Shown here: in pieces, positions 1 to 9,500 of the stretch
Layout: the number at the start of each line of letters is the position of its first letter
How positions within the stretch are numbered: the first letter of the stretch is position 1
Source: Jiangella ureilytica
Lineage (GTDB): Bacteria; Actinomycetota; Actinomycetes; Jiangellales; Jiangellaceae
NCBI RefSeq assembly: GCF_004348545.1
Contig: NZ_SMKL01000012.1
Span: forward strand, 1-64,000
Reading direction: 5' to 3'
DNA length: 64,000 nucleotides
The notes under the pieces: generated by a model
The model's input: only the letters and a program-made list of their open reading frames with translations
Databases searched by the model: none
Told to the model about the DNA's origin: nothing
Program-made: the position numbers and the translations under genes

Positions 1-46
1 GGCCCTCCCCACCCCGCCTCACCCGCGCCGGGTGAGACGACCACAG

Positions 47-2722
47 CTACAACAGCCCCAGTTCGCGGGCGCGGTCGACGGCCTGGCGCCGGCTGCCCAC
101 CTCGAACTTGCGGTAGATCGCCTTCAGGTGTGTCTTGACGGTGTTGACGCTCAGCACATGCGCGTCGGCGATCTCCTCCAGCGACAGCAGCGACGGCAGG
201 TCGCGCAGCAGTTCCAGTTCCCGTGCCGTCAGTGCCTCGCCGGACACCGTCGCCGTCCGCTCCGATCCGGCCTCCTCTCCTCCCATGGCCAGGACCAGCG
301 CGCGGACGAAGTCGTCGTAGGCGCCGAACCGGCCCCTGCCGTGGATCAGCAGCGACCGGACCCGGCCGGACGCCGCGACGAACTCGCGATACAGGTGCCG
401 CGGCGCCGCGAGCTCCAGCGCCCGCAGCAGCGCCTCGTGGGCGCGGGCCGGCTCGTCCAGCTCCGCGGCGAAGTGGGCGGCCAGCAGCCACCCGGTGATC
501 TCGGCGTTGACGACGTGACAGGCCAGCGTCCCCCCGAGCACCGGCTGCAGCGCCGCGCGGGCCGCCGCCTTCCGGCCGTCGTGCGCATGCACGAGAGCGC
601 GCAGCACGAGCACGTCGCCGCCCTCCCCGAGCAGCCGCTCCGCCCGGCCGAGCACCTCCGTGGCCGCCGGCCGGTCGCCCGCGGCGAGCGCCAGCTGCAG
701 CTCGGCCAGGCAGAAGTAGCTGACGCTGACGGGGAGCAGGGCGGTGTCGTCGTAGGGCCAGGCCCGGCGCAGCACGCGCGCGGCCTCGTGCCGGTTCGCG
801 GTCTCGGCGGCGGCCAGGCAGGCCCGCAGCAACCGGGCCGACAGCTCCACCTCGGGCTCGAGGTCGGCATCGATGGACCCGACGAGCGACAGATACCGCG
901 CCGCCTCGGCCTGGTCGAGCCGCTGGAACGCCGCGCCGGCCGCCAGCAGGTACACCGGCGGCATCCGGCCGGTGCCCGACCAGCCGCGGCGAGCGGCGAA
1001 CTCGATCGTCTCAGCGGTCCGGCGCACGACGGCGTCGGCGTCACCTCGCGCGGCACCGATGACCGCGAGATAGGACAGGCACTCCAGCGCGAGGGCGTCG
1101 CGGCCGTCGCGCCGGGCCATGCGCAGGGCGCCGCGCAGGTCCTCGTCAGCGGCGTCGTACTCACGGAACCAGATCCGGAGGATTCCGCGGTTCACCGCCG
1201 CGAGGAGCAGCAGGTCGGACTCGCCCGGCGCCGGCTCCTCGCTCAGTTCGATGAGCCGCAGCAGGTCCGGGCCGCGGTCGCCACGCAGCCGGGCCTCGCA
1301 CAGCAGCGCAGTGGTGTGCAGCAGCCGCAGCCGCGTCGACGCGTGCTCGGCCGGGTCGCGCCCGACGAGGTCGATGTGCCGGCGGGCCGCGGCCAGGGCG
1401 CCGTCGTGCAGCGCCGCCAGCGCCGCCAGCAGCGCCGTCACGGGCTCCGTCACCAGCTCGTCGGGCAGCCGCCGCACCGTCGCCGTCAGCCGCGACGCGT
1501 CGCCGGACAGCAGCAGCCGCAGGCCGTACCGGTCGATCAGCTCGGCCGTGCGCAGCCAGTCGCCGCCGTCGGCCGCGTGGTCGAGGGCGGGCCCGCGCAT
1601 TCCGTGGTCGGCGAACCAGTGCGACGCCGCGACGTGGGCCCGGCGCTGTGCCTCGACATCGCGTCGGGCGGCCTCGGCGAGCAGGAAGCTGCGCAGCAGG
1701 CCGTGCACGCGGTACGACGTCGGCGCCCGGCCGACGCGCGAGACCAGCGCGTTGTCGCGGGCCAGCCGGGCCAGCACGGCGCCGGCGTCGGCCCGGCCCG
1801 CGAGCCGGCTGGCGAGGCCGGACGTCAGCGTCTCGGTGACCGCCGTCGCCAGCAGCAGCTCGACGGTGTCGTCCGACAGCGCGTCCAGCACCTCGGCCAC
1901 GAGGTAGTCGGCGACCGGCCGCTCGTCGCCGGCGAACCCGGCGATGTACTTCGTCCGGTCCTCCTGCGAGGACAGCGACAGCGCCGCCATGCACAACCCG
2001 GCCGCCCAGCCCTCGGTCCGTTCGAGCAGCAGCGAGAGGTCGGACTCGTCGAGCCGGATCTGCCGCCGCCGCAGCAGCTGGTCCGCCTCGGCACGGTCGA
2101 ACGCCAGGTCGGCCGCTCGCACCTCGGCCGCCTGCCCGTCGAGCACCATGCGCGCCACCGGCAGCGGCGGATCGAAGCGGCTGCCGAGCATGATCCGCAG
2201 CCGGGCCGGACGGTACCGGAGCAGCCCGGCGAGGCAGGCCAGCCCGCGCGGCGACGAGATGACGTGCACGTCGTCGAGGAGGATCCACAGCGGCCCCGGC
2301 AGCGCGTCGACGGCCTCGGCGAACGCCGTCATGAACCCGCGGTTGCCCGCGTCGGCGGGCGGGGTCAGCGCCGCCAGCCGCACCTCGGCGGCCGGGTCCA
2401 GCCCGCGTACCGCGCGGCCGCACGCCCGCAGCAGCCCGGACCACAGCACGAACGGGTCGTCGTCGTGGTCGTCGAGCGCCAGCCAGGCCGCAGGCACTCC
2501 CGCCGGGCGGAGCCGTCGCCACCACTGCGCCAGCAGCATCGTCTTGCCCGCGCCGGCCGGCGCCGAGACGAGCGTGAGCGCGCGTCCCTCCGCCTCCGCA
2601 GCCTCGAGGTCACGGAGAAGACGGGTACGCGGCACCACGCTGGGCGGCATGCGAGGGACCCGCAGCTTCTGTTCCAGTACGCTCGCACGCCCCGCGTGGG
2701 CGGTGGTGGCGGCCACGATCAT
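47..2722 (-). CDS. MalT-type LuxR family ATP-dependent transcriptional regulator
   Basis: Large STAND-type activator of about 891 residues. An N-terminal AAA/NB-ARC-like ATPase carries a Walker A (APAGAGKT, residues about 54-61). It is followed by a long alanine/leucine-rich helical-repeat (TPR-like) region and a C-terminal LuxR helix-turn-helix (LSVNTVKTHLKAIYRK). MalT relatives bind a small inducer and activate nearby catabolic or transport genes; the inducer is not deducible here. I chose the ATG at 2722 because the conserved pre-P-loop stretch (LEQKLRVP...) starts only 15 residues later and the upstream reading-frame extension looks non-coding. No obvious partner operon lies beside it; its target may lie left of the window. 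Confidence 0.9.
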   Translation of the reverse strand: MIVAATTAHAGRASVLEQKLRVPRMPPSVVPRTRLLRDLEAAEAEGRALTLVSAPAGAGKTMLLAQWWRRLRPAGVPAAWLALDDHDDDPFVLWSGLLRACGRAVRGLDPAAEVRLAALTPPADAGNRGFMTAFAEAVDALPGPLWILLDDVHVISSPRGLACLAGLLRYRPARLRIMLGSRFDPPLPVARMVLDGQAAEVRAADLAFDRAEADQLLRRRQIRLDESDLSLLLERTEGWAAGLCMAALSLSSQEDRTKYIAGFAGDERPVADYLVAEVLDALSDDTVELLLATAVTETLTSGLASRLAGRADAGAVLARLARDNALVSRVGRAPTSYRVHGLLRSFLLAEAARRDVEAQRRAHVAASHWFADHGMRGPALDHAADGGDWLRTAELIDRYGLRLLLSGDASRLTATVRRLPDELVTEPVTALLAALAALHDGALAAARRHIDLVGRDPAEHASTRLRLLHTTALLCEARLRGDRGPDLLRLIELSEEPAPGESDLLLLAAVNRGILRIWFREYDAADEDLRGALRMARRDGRDALALECLSYLAVIGAARGDADAVVRRTAETIEFAARRGWSGTGRMPPVYLLAAGAAFQRLDQAEAARYLSLVGSIDADLEPEVELSARLLRACLAAAETANRHEAARVLRRAWPYDDTALLPVSVSYFCLAELQLALAAGDRPAATEVLGRAERLLGEGGDVLVLRALVHAHDGRKAAARAALQPVLGGTLACHVVNAEITGWLLAAHFAAELDEPARAHEALLRALELAAPRHLYREFVAASGRVRSLLIHGRGRFGAYDDFVRALVLAMGGEEAGSERTATVSGEALTARELELLRDLPSLLSLEEIADAHVLSVNTVKTHLKAIYRKFEVGSRRQAVDRARELGLL

Positions 2723-2926
2723 CACACTAGCGGCGATCAGCCGATCCGGAGCTTGATCAGCCGCTTCACCTCGGGTCACGCCGGATCGGGCTCCCGGGCG
2801 ACCGGCAGGCCCGCACAGCGAAGGCCGGAGCCGTCGCGCCCCTTCACCCCGTGCGGGTGAGCCGGTCCCCGTCGCCGCCAGCGATGGTGGAGCGTGTCCG
2901 CAACGAAGCCATGGGGGCGCATGCAC

Positions 2927-3154
2927 ATGCGCTACGAGTTCCTCGTCGCCGGCCGGGTGTCCGACACCGTCCGGGCCGCGTTCCCCGAGTTCGAGATCGC
3001 CGACGGACCCGCCGGCGGCACCTCGATCTTCGGGCCGGTCCGTGACAAGGCCGCGTTACGGGGGATGCTGGCGCGGCTCGACTCACTGGGCCTGACGGTC
3101 GTCGAGATGCGCAAGCTGCCCGACTCCCAGAGCGCCACCGACGTCCCCGACTGA
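2927..3154 (+). CDS. small hypothetical protein (75 aa)
   Basis: Small soluble protein starting MRYEFLVAGRVSD, with a predicted alpha/beta pattern and no signal peptide. The ATG at 2927 is preferred because GGGGG (2913-2917) lies 9 nt upstream; an ATG at 2921 and a GTG at 2894 are in frame alternatives. Codon third positions are strongly G/C, as in real genes of this window. It is divergent from the MalT-type regulator and is followed by other small envelope-protein genes. Function not recognised. Confidence 0.65.
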   Translation: MRYEFLVAGRVSDTVRAAFPEFEIADGPAGGTSIFGPVRDKAALRGMLARLDSLGLTVVEMRKLPDSQSATDVPD

Positions 3155-3209
3155 CGTCACCGACCGACGTCCCCGACCGACCGACCGCCCGCCCGAGGAG
3201 GCCGAGCCG

Positions 3210-3683
3210 ATGACCCACGACCCCTCTCCCCGGCCCGGTCCGCCCGGCGTCGACGCCCGCCGGATATGGGCCGGTGGCGTGGCGACGGCGGTGATCGGCG
3301 CCCTCATCGCCGTCGTCGGGATCGTGCTGGTCCGCGGCGTCTTCGACATCCCGATCCTGGCGCCGGAGGGCGAGGGCACCTGGGGCGACGCGAGCACCGG
3401 CTGGTACGCGGCCGGCGCGGCGCTGGCGGCGCTGCTGTCGACGGGGTTGGTGCACCTGCTGTTGCTGACGACGCCGCAGCCGCTGCGGTTCTTCGGCTGG
3501 GTGGTGGGACTGGCGACGGTGATCGGCGTGGTCGCGCCGTTCACCTCCGACGCCGAGCTCGACGCGCAGGTGGCGACCGCAGGGCTCAACCTGGTGCTCG
3601 GGGTCGCCATCGGCACGCTCGTCTCGTCGGTGGCGCAGAGCGCGAGCCGGCCGCCGGGGCGCCGCGTCACCCGCAACGGGTGA
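3210..3683 (+). CDS. four-TM membrane protein (DUF6069-like)
   Basis: 157-residue integral membrane protein with a short Pro-rich cytoplasmic N-terminus and four hydrophobic segments, near residues 22-42, 67-87, 92-110 and 122-142. The pattern matches small actinobacterial membrane proteins annotated DUF6069; that assignment is by recognition. Start ATG is preceded by GAGGAGG. The C-terminus is basic. It opens a same-strand run of small genes; no enzymatic residues are visible. Confidence 0.75.
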   Translation: MTHDPSPRPGPPGVDARRIWAGGVATAVIGALIAVVGIVLVRGVFDIPILAPEGEGTWGDASTGWYAAGAALAALLSTGLVHLLLLTTPQPLRFFGWVVGLATVIGVVAPFTSDAELDAQVATAGLNLVLGVAIGTLVSSVAQSASRPPGRRVTRNG

Positions 3684-3718
3684 GGCGTCGGGCCGGCCGG
3701 CGGCGAAGGCTGGGCGGC

Positions 3719-4156
3719 ATGGACACCGTGGAAGTGGGACCCGTCGACGTGCTGCTGCTGAAGTTCCCGGGCAACCGGTTCAAGGGCGAGATCGTGCCCG
3801 CGCTGCGCGACCTCGTCGTGAACGGGATGATCCGGGTCATCGACCTGCTCTTCGTGTACCGCGACGACGACGGCAGGGTCGGCTCGATCGAGCTGGCCGG
3901 GCTCGGGCCCGAGCTGACCCCGTCGTTCGCCGACCTCGACGGCCAACTCGGCGGCGGCATGCTGGACGCCGAGGACGTCGACGAGGTGGCGGCCGACCTG
4001 CCGCCGGGCAACTCCGTCGCGGTCCTCGTCGTCGAGAACACCTGGGCGATCCCGTTCGTCAACGCCGTCCGGGGCGCCGGCGGCGAGGTCGCCGACCAGG
4101 CCCGCATCCCGGCCGAGACCGCAGACCGCGCGCTGCGCGGCCTCGACATCGGCTGA
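3719..4156 (+). CDS. DUF1269/DUF6325-like protein
   Basis: 145-residue acidic protein beginning MDTVEVGPVDVLLLKFPG. The sequence (KGEIVPALRDLV, IRVIDLLFVYRD, VENTWAIPFVNAVR) matches the actinobacterial family of conserved proteins annotated DUF6325/DUF1269, whose role is unknown. It is followed 13 nt later by a SHOCT-domain gene, a pairing that is common in actinobacteria and suggests a shared envelope or stress role. Start ATG at 3719 chosen because the family begins just here. Confidence 0.8.
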   Translation: MDTVEVGPVDVLLLKFPGNRFKGEIVPALRDLVVNGMIRVIDLLFVYRDDDGRVGSIELAGLGPELTPSFADLDGQLGGGMLDAEDVDEVAADLPPGNSVAVLVVENTWAIPFVNAVRGAGGEVADQARIPAETADRALRGLDIG

Positions 4157-4169
4157 GGGGGCGACCGCG

Positions 4170-4484
4170 ATGGGACTGCTCCGCGGGATGGCCCGGACGG
4201 CGGTCGTGGCCGGCACGGCGACGGCGGTGTCGAACCGCGTGTCGCGCCGGCAGGCCACGCGCTGGCAGCAGCAGGAGTACGACCAGCAGGCACGGGCCGC
4301 GTACGCCGCCCCGCAGGCACCGGCGCCGGCGCCACCGCCCGCGCAACCGCAGGCGGCACCGTCGGCACCCGCCGGCGACGACAGCCTGTCCGCGCAGCTG
4401 GAACGGCTGGCGGACCTCAAGGCCCAGGGCGTGCTCACCGACGAGGAGTTCGCCGCGGCCAAGGCACGCCTGCTGAACGGCTGA
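4170..4484 (+). CDS. SHOCT domain-containing protein
   Basis: 104 residues. The basic N-terminal helix (GLLRGMARTAVVAGTATAV) is followed by a Gln/Ala/Pro-rich linker (residues about 32-68). The C-terminal SHOCT domain (QLERLADLKAQGVLTDEEF, residues about 75-100) ends shortly before the stop. SHOCT domains are short oligomerisation modules attached to membrane or envelope proteins. It sits 13 nt after the DUF6325-like gene and 5 nt before the lipoprotein gene, so all three are probably co-transcribed. Confidence 0.85.
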   Translation: MGLLRGMARTAVVAGTATAVSNRVSRRQATRWQQQEYDQQARAAYAAPQAPAPAPPPAQPQAAPSAPAGDDSLSAQLERLADLKAQGVLTDEEFAAAKARLLNG

Positions 4485-4489
4485 CGCGG

Positions 4490-5059
4490 GTGCGCCCGCG
4501 CCTCCTCGTCCTCGTCCTGACGGTGGTGCTCGCCACCGGGTGCGCCGAGGACGACTCCCCGGCCACGCAGTGGGCCGACGGCGTCTGCTCGGCCTGGTCG
4601 GAGCTGCGGACCGACGTGTCCGGGCTGACCTCGGGGCTGAGCCTGGACGCGGTGACGCCGGAAGCCCTGGACAGCCTGCGGTCCGAGCTCGAGGACCGGC
4701 TGGCCGCGATCCGGGCCGGCGCGCAGAACCTCGCCGACGCGATCGCCGACACGCCCGACGGCGCCGATCAGGCCGTCGAGGACGCCCAGCAGGAGCTGAG
4801 CGGCCAGACCGACGAGGTGCGGGCCGGGCTGGACGCCGTCGGGCAGGCGCTGCAGGGCGTCTCGGGCGCCACCAGCGGCGAGGACGTCACGACCGCGCTG
4901 TCCGACGCGCAGGCCGGGCTCTCGGAGACCGGCCAGGCGCTCACGGCGCTCGGCGACACCGTCGGCGGCTACGCGTCGGCCGCCGACGACACGCTCCAGC
5001 AGGCCTTCGACGACGCGCGGTCCTGTCAGCAGACCCGCACAGGAGGGACGCCGTCATGA
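4490..5059 (+). CDS. secreted lipoprotein, helical, unknown function
   Basis: 189 residues starting at GTG. The signal peptide with a lipobox (LATGC) places the lipidated Cys at residue 18. The mature part is acidic, Ala/Gln-rich and predicted to be almost wholly helical, with two further cysteines near residues 32 and 179. It resembles actinobacterial lipoproteins of unknown function. Translation is probably coupled to the SHOCT gene 5 nt upstream. Confidence 0.8.
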   Translation: MRPRLLVLVLTVVLATGCAEDDSPATQWADGVCSAWSELRTDVSGLTSGLSLDAVTPEALDSLRSELEDRLAAIRAGAQNLADAIADTPDGADQAVEDAQQELSGQTDEVRAGLDAVGQALQGVSGATSGEDVTTALSDAQAGLSETGQALTALGDTVGGYASAADDTLQQAFDDARSCQQTRTGGTPS

Positions 5060-5307
5060 GCGACGACGCGAGCGCTACCGCGAACCTCCCCCGGCACTCC
5101 GTCAGCGCGGAGACCGCGGCCGTCGTCATCGCTGCCGAGCCGGCGCCGCCCGAGCGGGCCGACGAGGCCGCCGCGAAGGCGTGGCACCCGCACCGGTCAG
5201 CTGCTGGGCGAAGTAGGCCAGCGCCGTCCGGGTCTTCGTCAGCTGCACGCCGCCCAGGTCGATGCCGCGCTCACCGAGGAAGGCCCGCGACTCGGCCGCG
5301 ACGTTGA
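5056..5307 (+). CDS. short hypothetical ORF with strong RBS, overlapping the opposite-strand CYTH gene
   Basis: The ATG at 5056 overlaps the lipoprotein stop and has a near-perfect AGGAGGG (5041-5047) 8 nt upstream, so initiation here is well supported. Codon bias looks genuine for only about 45 codons (to about 5190). After that the frame runs antisense through the 3' end of the CYTH gene and loses G/C third-position bias. This could be a small real gene, or the stump of a longer gene truncated when it met the convergent CYTH gene. Confidence 0.4.
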   Translation: MSDDASATANLPRHSVSAETAAVVIAAEPAPPERADEAAAKAWHPHRSAAGRSRPAPSGSSSAARRPGRCRAHRGRPATRPRR

Positions 5308-5959
5308 GCGCCTCGGCCGGCAGGCACTTCGTCGACAGCTCGAGGATCCGGTTGCCGTCGGGGTAGAACCAGAGCTCCGCGACCATCCGCCGGCCGATCT
5401 CCGGCGAGGCGAACTTGAGCTTCATGATCGGGATCGGGCCCAGCGGGCGCAGCTCGTCCAGCTCGATGCCGTCGGGGCCGAACGCGGCGAACAGGTCGCG
5501 CTGCTGCTTGGTGAACAGCTTACGGATCGGCCGCTGACCGGCGAGTACGTCCTTCACGTGGGCGTTGTCCGCCGGCGCCTTCATCGTGGCGGAGGCGACG
5601 AACGAGCCGCCCGGCATCGCGTCGACCTCGACCCCGAAGTCCGGCGACCGGCGCAGCGACGGCGGCAGCCGGTCCGGGTCCACCGGACGGAGCTTCACGA
5701 CCGCGTCGCCGGGCCGGCGCTGCACCCGGCGGGCCCGGATCACGACGCCGGCCTTGTCGAGGGCGAGGTCCGGGGTGTCGAAGAAGACGACCTGCCGGAT
5801 CTGCGCGTCGAGCGGGTCGATCCCCAGCGCCTGGACCGCCGACCGCTGGTCGCCGTCGGGGACGCTGAGCTTGAGCTCGACGGTGTCGGCGGCCTTGACC
5901 AGTCGCAGCAGCTCCCCCAGCCGGTCACTCGACATGATCGGCAGCACGGTCTCGGCCAT
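5126..5959 (-). CDS. CYTH domain-containing protein
   Basis: 277 residues beginning MAETVLPIMSSDRLG. The CYTH-like region includes VELKLSVPDG near the N-terminus, RQVVFFDTPDLALDKAG, VVIRARRVQRR, VVKLRP and ELSTKCLP. CYTH enzymes act on triphosphorylated substrates through a beta-tunnel lined with acidic and basic residues; the exact substrate is unknown. The N-terminal ExExK motif is reduced to VELK. The last 20-odd residues (PSRRPRRPARAA...) are low complexity and antisense to the start of the plus-strand ORF at 5056, so the original C-terminus may have been shorter or fused here. Confidence 0.75.
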   Translation of the reverse strand: MAETVLPIMSSDRLGELLRLVKAADTVELKLSVPDGDQRSAVQALGIDPLDAQIRQVVFFDTPDLALDKAGVVIRARRVQRRPGDAVVKLRPVDPDRLPPSLRRSPDFGVEVDAMPGGSFVASATMKAPADNAHVKDVLAGQRPIRKLFTKQQRDLFAAFGPDGIELDELRPLGPIPIMKLKFASPEIGRRMVAELWFYPDGNRILELSTKCLPAEALNVAAESRAFLGERGIDLGGVQLTKTRTALAYFAQQLTGAGATPSRRPRRPARAAPARQR

Positions 5960-6045
5960 GTGACCACCCCTTCGGTGTGGGTCCGACCGTCTCTCCGGCG
6001 GGTCCGTCCGGCACCACCCGTACGGGGTGAAGCCGGCCACAGCCC

Positions 6046-6076
6046 TTGACCTCAATCGCGGTTGAGGTACGAGGCT
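6046..6076 (+). promoter_or_regulatory. SoxR/MerR-type box in an elongated-spacer promoter
   Basis: CCTCAATCGCGGTTGAGG (6050-6067) has the CCTCAA-N6-TTGAGG architecture of the SoxR box. It starts inside a TTGACC -35 (6046-6051) and ends just before a candidate -10 about 19 bp further on, the long spacing expected of MerR/SoxR-controlled promoters. The only gene downstream is the SnoaL-like one at 6083. No MerR/SoxR gene lies in this window. Confidence 0.7.
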
Positions 6077-6082
6077 GGGGGC

Positions 6083-6505
6083 ATGACCACAGACCTCGAC
6101 GCCATCCGCCACGTCATCGACACCGTCGAGCACGCCCAGAACCACGAGCAGCCCGACGAGTTCCTCGCCCTCTTCCGGCCCGACGCCATCTGGACCACGG
6201 GCGGCGGGAAGCGCCTCTACGGCCTCGACGAGATCACCGAGTTCACCCGCCAGGTCCTCCCCGGCGGCATGCGGGGGATGTCGGTGCGGTTCGAGCTGGA
6301 GCACGTCCTGTTCATCCGGCCCGACGTCGCCGCCGTCAAGCTGCGCCAGGTCTACACCACGCCCGACGGCCTCGACGTCGGCTCGCCGCTGTGGATCATG
6401 GCCAAGGAGGACGGCCGCTGGCTGCTGACCGCCTGCCAGAACATCGGCGTCCCCGACGACGAGGACGTGGCGCCCGGCCGGCCGGTGTTCGGCGCCGCCT
6501 CCTGA
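6083..6505 (+). CDS. SnoaL-like / SgcJ-EcaC family protein
   Basis: 140-residue NTF2-fold protein starting MTTDLDAIRHVID. The cone-shaped-pocket pattern is visible in FLALFRPDAIWTT, LRQVYTTPDG and GRWLLTACQN. Relatives are annotated SgcJ/EcaC family oxidoreductases, DUF4440 or polyketide-cyclase-like, and rarely have a proven substrate. GGGGGC just before the ATG serves as RBS. The SoxR-type box at its promoter suggests induction by redox-cycling compounds, so the protein may modify or bind such a compound. Confidence 0.8.
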   Translation: MTTDLDAIRHVIDTVEHAQNHEQPDEFLALFRPDAIWTTGGGKRLYGLDEITEFTRQVLPGGMRGMSVRFELEHVLFIRPDVAAVKLRQVYTTPDGLDVGSPLWIMAKEDGRWLLTACQNIGVPDDEDVAPGRPVFGAAS

Positions 6506-6527
6506 CCTCGTCGTCGCAGCCCCGGCG

Positions 6528-9500
6528 TCAGCGGGCGTTGCGGCCCACCGCGCGTTCCAGCACGGTGATGCCGTCGTCGCGTAGGTGCCGGATGAACTGC
6601 CGGTAGGCGCCACGGATCCCGTGGATGCGCATCCCCGCCGGCCCGTCCACCGGATCGGGGACCTGACCGGCGAAGACGAGCAGCTCGTCGGCCAGCCGCT
6701 TGCGGATCGTGCCGTCGATGGCCTGGTAGGCGACCGGGCCGAGCCGGCCCCAGCGCCACTCCATGGGTGCCCGCGCTCCGCCGGGGACGCGCAGGGCGAC
6801 GGCGGCGGTGCGGGCGACGTCCTCGCGCGGGACGAACGCGCGGGCCGCGAACGTCGTCCCGCCGAGCGCCTGCCGCATCGCCGTGCCGCGCTGCGACAGC
6901 GACACCTCCGCCCGGCCCAGCTTCACGCCGGCTCCGCGCACCCGCTCCAGTTCGCGCAGCGACGCGATGACAGCGACGACGGCCATCCGGCGGGTCTCGA
7001 TGCCGAACCGGTTCGACCCGAGGTGACCGTCGCCCATGGCCCGCCAGTGGTGGCCGCCCGGGACCGGTTTGCCGTCGGCGTCGACGTCGCTGACGACGTC
7101 CAGGCCGAGGTTGTCGACGTCGTGCAGGGCCAGGCTCACGATGTCGCCGAGGGAGATGTTCGCGACCGCCTCGCCGCCCAGCGTCCGGATCCGGTCCACC
7201 ATGACACCGCGGGTCACCCAGCCGAACCACCAGGCCAGCTGCGGCAGCTGCTGCCGTTCGTCCAGCCGGTCGAAGAGGAACCGCGCCAGGTACTGCAGGA
7301 TCCGCTGGCCGCTGTCGGGGAAGCGCTGCTGATACCAGTCGCGGATCTCCGCGCGCGGCGTGCGCACGTGCCCGGCCGAGAACGAGTCGGTCAGGAAGTG
7401 CAGCCCGAACGCCTCCTTCGTCAGCGCGCGCCGCCAGAGCGCCGGGTCCGGCGTCCGGCCCGCGTCCAGCGCATCGACCAGCGCTTTCGCGTGCCAGCTG
7501 GTGTACGCCGGCCAGGCCGTGCCACCGCCGGAGAAGTGGGAGATGTTCCGCGACGCGAGCAGCAGGTACCGGTCGGTGACGGACTGGATGGTCGCGGCGT
7601 TCGTCGTCGGCGCGGCCACACCGTCGCGCGACAGCGACAGGCAGTGCCAGCGCGCGTACGCCAGCTCGATCCGTCCGGCCGCGGTCCGGGACAGGTCGCG
7701 CATCTCCTCGTAGGTCGCGAAGTAGTCGCCGGCCAGCGCCGTCACCTCGCCGAAGGTGAGCTGGGCGGGTGGGTCGCCGAAGCTCAGCGACGTCAGCTCC
7801 TTGCCGGAGGCGTTGTCCGTGATGTCGCGGTGCTCACTACCGCTGAACTCGGCCAGGTCGCCGTCGCCGACGGTGTCGGCCTCCGTCTCGCCCGCACCCG
7901 GCTCGGTCTCGCCGGGGGCGGTGCCGTAGCCCGTCGCCAGCAGCTCCATGGCCTCGTCGTCCCCGACGTCGTCCAGGACGGCCTCGCCCGAGCCGGACGA
8001 CGAGCACGACATGCGGCCCGGCGTCAGGGCGTAGAGCTCAGCCATCGTCCGGTGCTCCGGCAGCAGGTCGGCGGTGACGAGGAACTGCTGGTAGCGGCGG
8101 TTCCGCTCGGCCGGGTCCTTGGTCACCTTCTCGGTGTGCGCGACGGCCTCGCGCAGCATGTGGGCGGTGCACCGCAGCTGCTCGGCGATGTCGGCGTTCA
8201 CCTTGCCCGGGCGCGCTCTGGCCCACTTCGCGGAGTCGGTGTACGCCTCGACCTCGTAGCGCATCATCGTCGCGTGATCCGCCGGTGGCCTCCCGCCGGC
8301 CTTCGTGAACTGCCGGACGTGAATCGCCTCGTGGTACAGGGCGGCCGCCAGCAGCTCCGGGGCGTCGTTGGCCCGGGCCGCCACGTACACCGCCGTCGGC
8401 GAGTTGGTCCACGCGCTGAAGGCGGTCCTCGCGACCAGCGCGGACGGCACGCAGCCCTGGAGGTCGCGGAGGACGACCTTCGGCAGGTCCTTGATCAGCT
8501 TCGGCCACAGCGCCCGCGCCGCCGCCACGTGCGCCGGGATCGTCGGCTTCTCCTCCGCGCCCGGCACCCTCGTGTCGAGCAGGTCCGCGTCGTCGGCAGT
8601 GTGCGGGCGCAGCAGCAGCTGGCCGGGTCCGAGCCGCCACGAGGCCGCCTGCTCGCGCGGCAGCGTCGTCACCGTCCCGGGACCCGGCCGCCCGAGCGGG
8701 ACGTCGACCAGCAGGTCGCCGCGGTCCGAGCCGGCCGCGACGTCCTGGCCGGGGCGGGCGAGAACGGCGAAGTGCTGGCCGACCCAGCTCGCCAGCTCAC
8801 CACCCGGCCGGTACAGCAGCTCGCGGAACGCCTGCGCCGGGGTGACGGAACGGTCGGCTGCCATGACGGCCTCCTCGGGACGATCGCGGACGGTTGACAG
8901 GATGGCGGCCAGCCGGGTCAGGTCGAGGTACCCGGCTCCTGCGCGGCCGGGCGGCGAGGCGCGCGGTGCGGGCCGGACGGCGTCGAGCACCAGCCGGCGC
9001 AGCTCGACCGCGCCGAGCCGGCCGGCGGTCGCCTGCAGGCAGAGCGCGACCGCCCCGGTGACGTGCGGCGCGGCCATGCTGGTCCCGGACTTGCGGGTCA
9101 GCGCGCCGGCGCTGACCCGGCTCCCCGGGGGGGCGGACCGCGCGGACAGGACCGCCACGCCCGGCGCCAGCAGGTCCGGCTTGCCGCGGCCGTCACGCGT
9201 TGGGCCGGCGCTGCTGAACGGCGCGAGCGGCGCGGCCGGGTCGCGGGCGTCGTAGGCGCCGACGACGAGCGGCAACCGCCCGGTCGCGATGGTGCCGACG
9301 GTGCCGGTGCGCGCGACGTCCCGGGCGACGAACCGCGGCTGGCACGGACCGCACCGGTCGTCGCGCTCGAGCCAGGCGTCGAACCGCCCGCCGGCGACGT
9401 CCGCGGCCCGCAGGCTCACCGTCCAGTCGCCGGCCGGCGCCGTGGGTTCGAGAAACGCGTCGACGTGGTGGTCGTGGTTGTTGGGGTCGCGGAACCGGTG

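Noticed and set aside
32-2860. Long plus-strand reading frame opposite the MalT-type regulator
   Set aside because: Antisense shadow caused by high GC; composition is Arg/Gln/Pro/Gly-rich without domains, while the minus strand encodes a clear STAND/LuxR protein.
2927-5059. Type VII secretion or toxin-antitoxin locus made of the small proteins
   Set aside because: No WxG, PE/PPE, FtsK-like ATPase or toxin motif; the genes match separate small-envelope-protein families.
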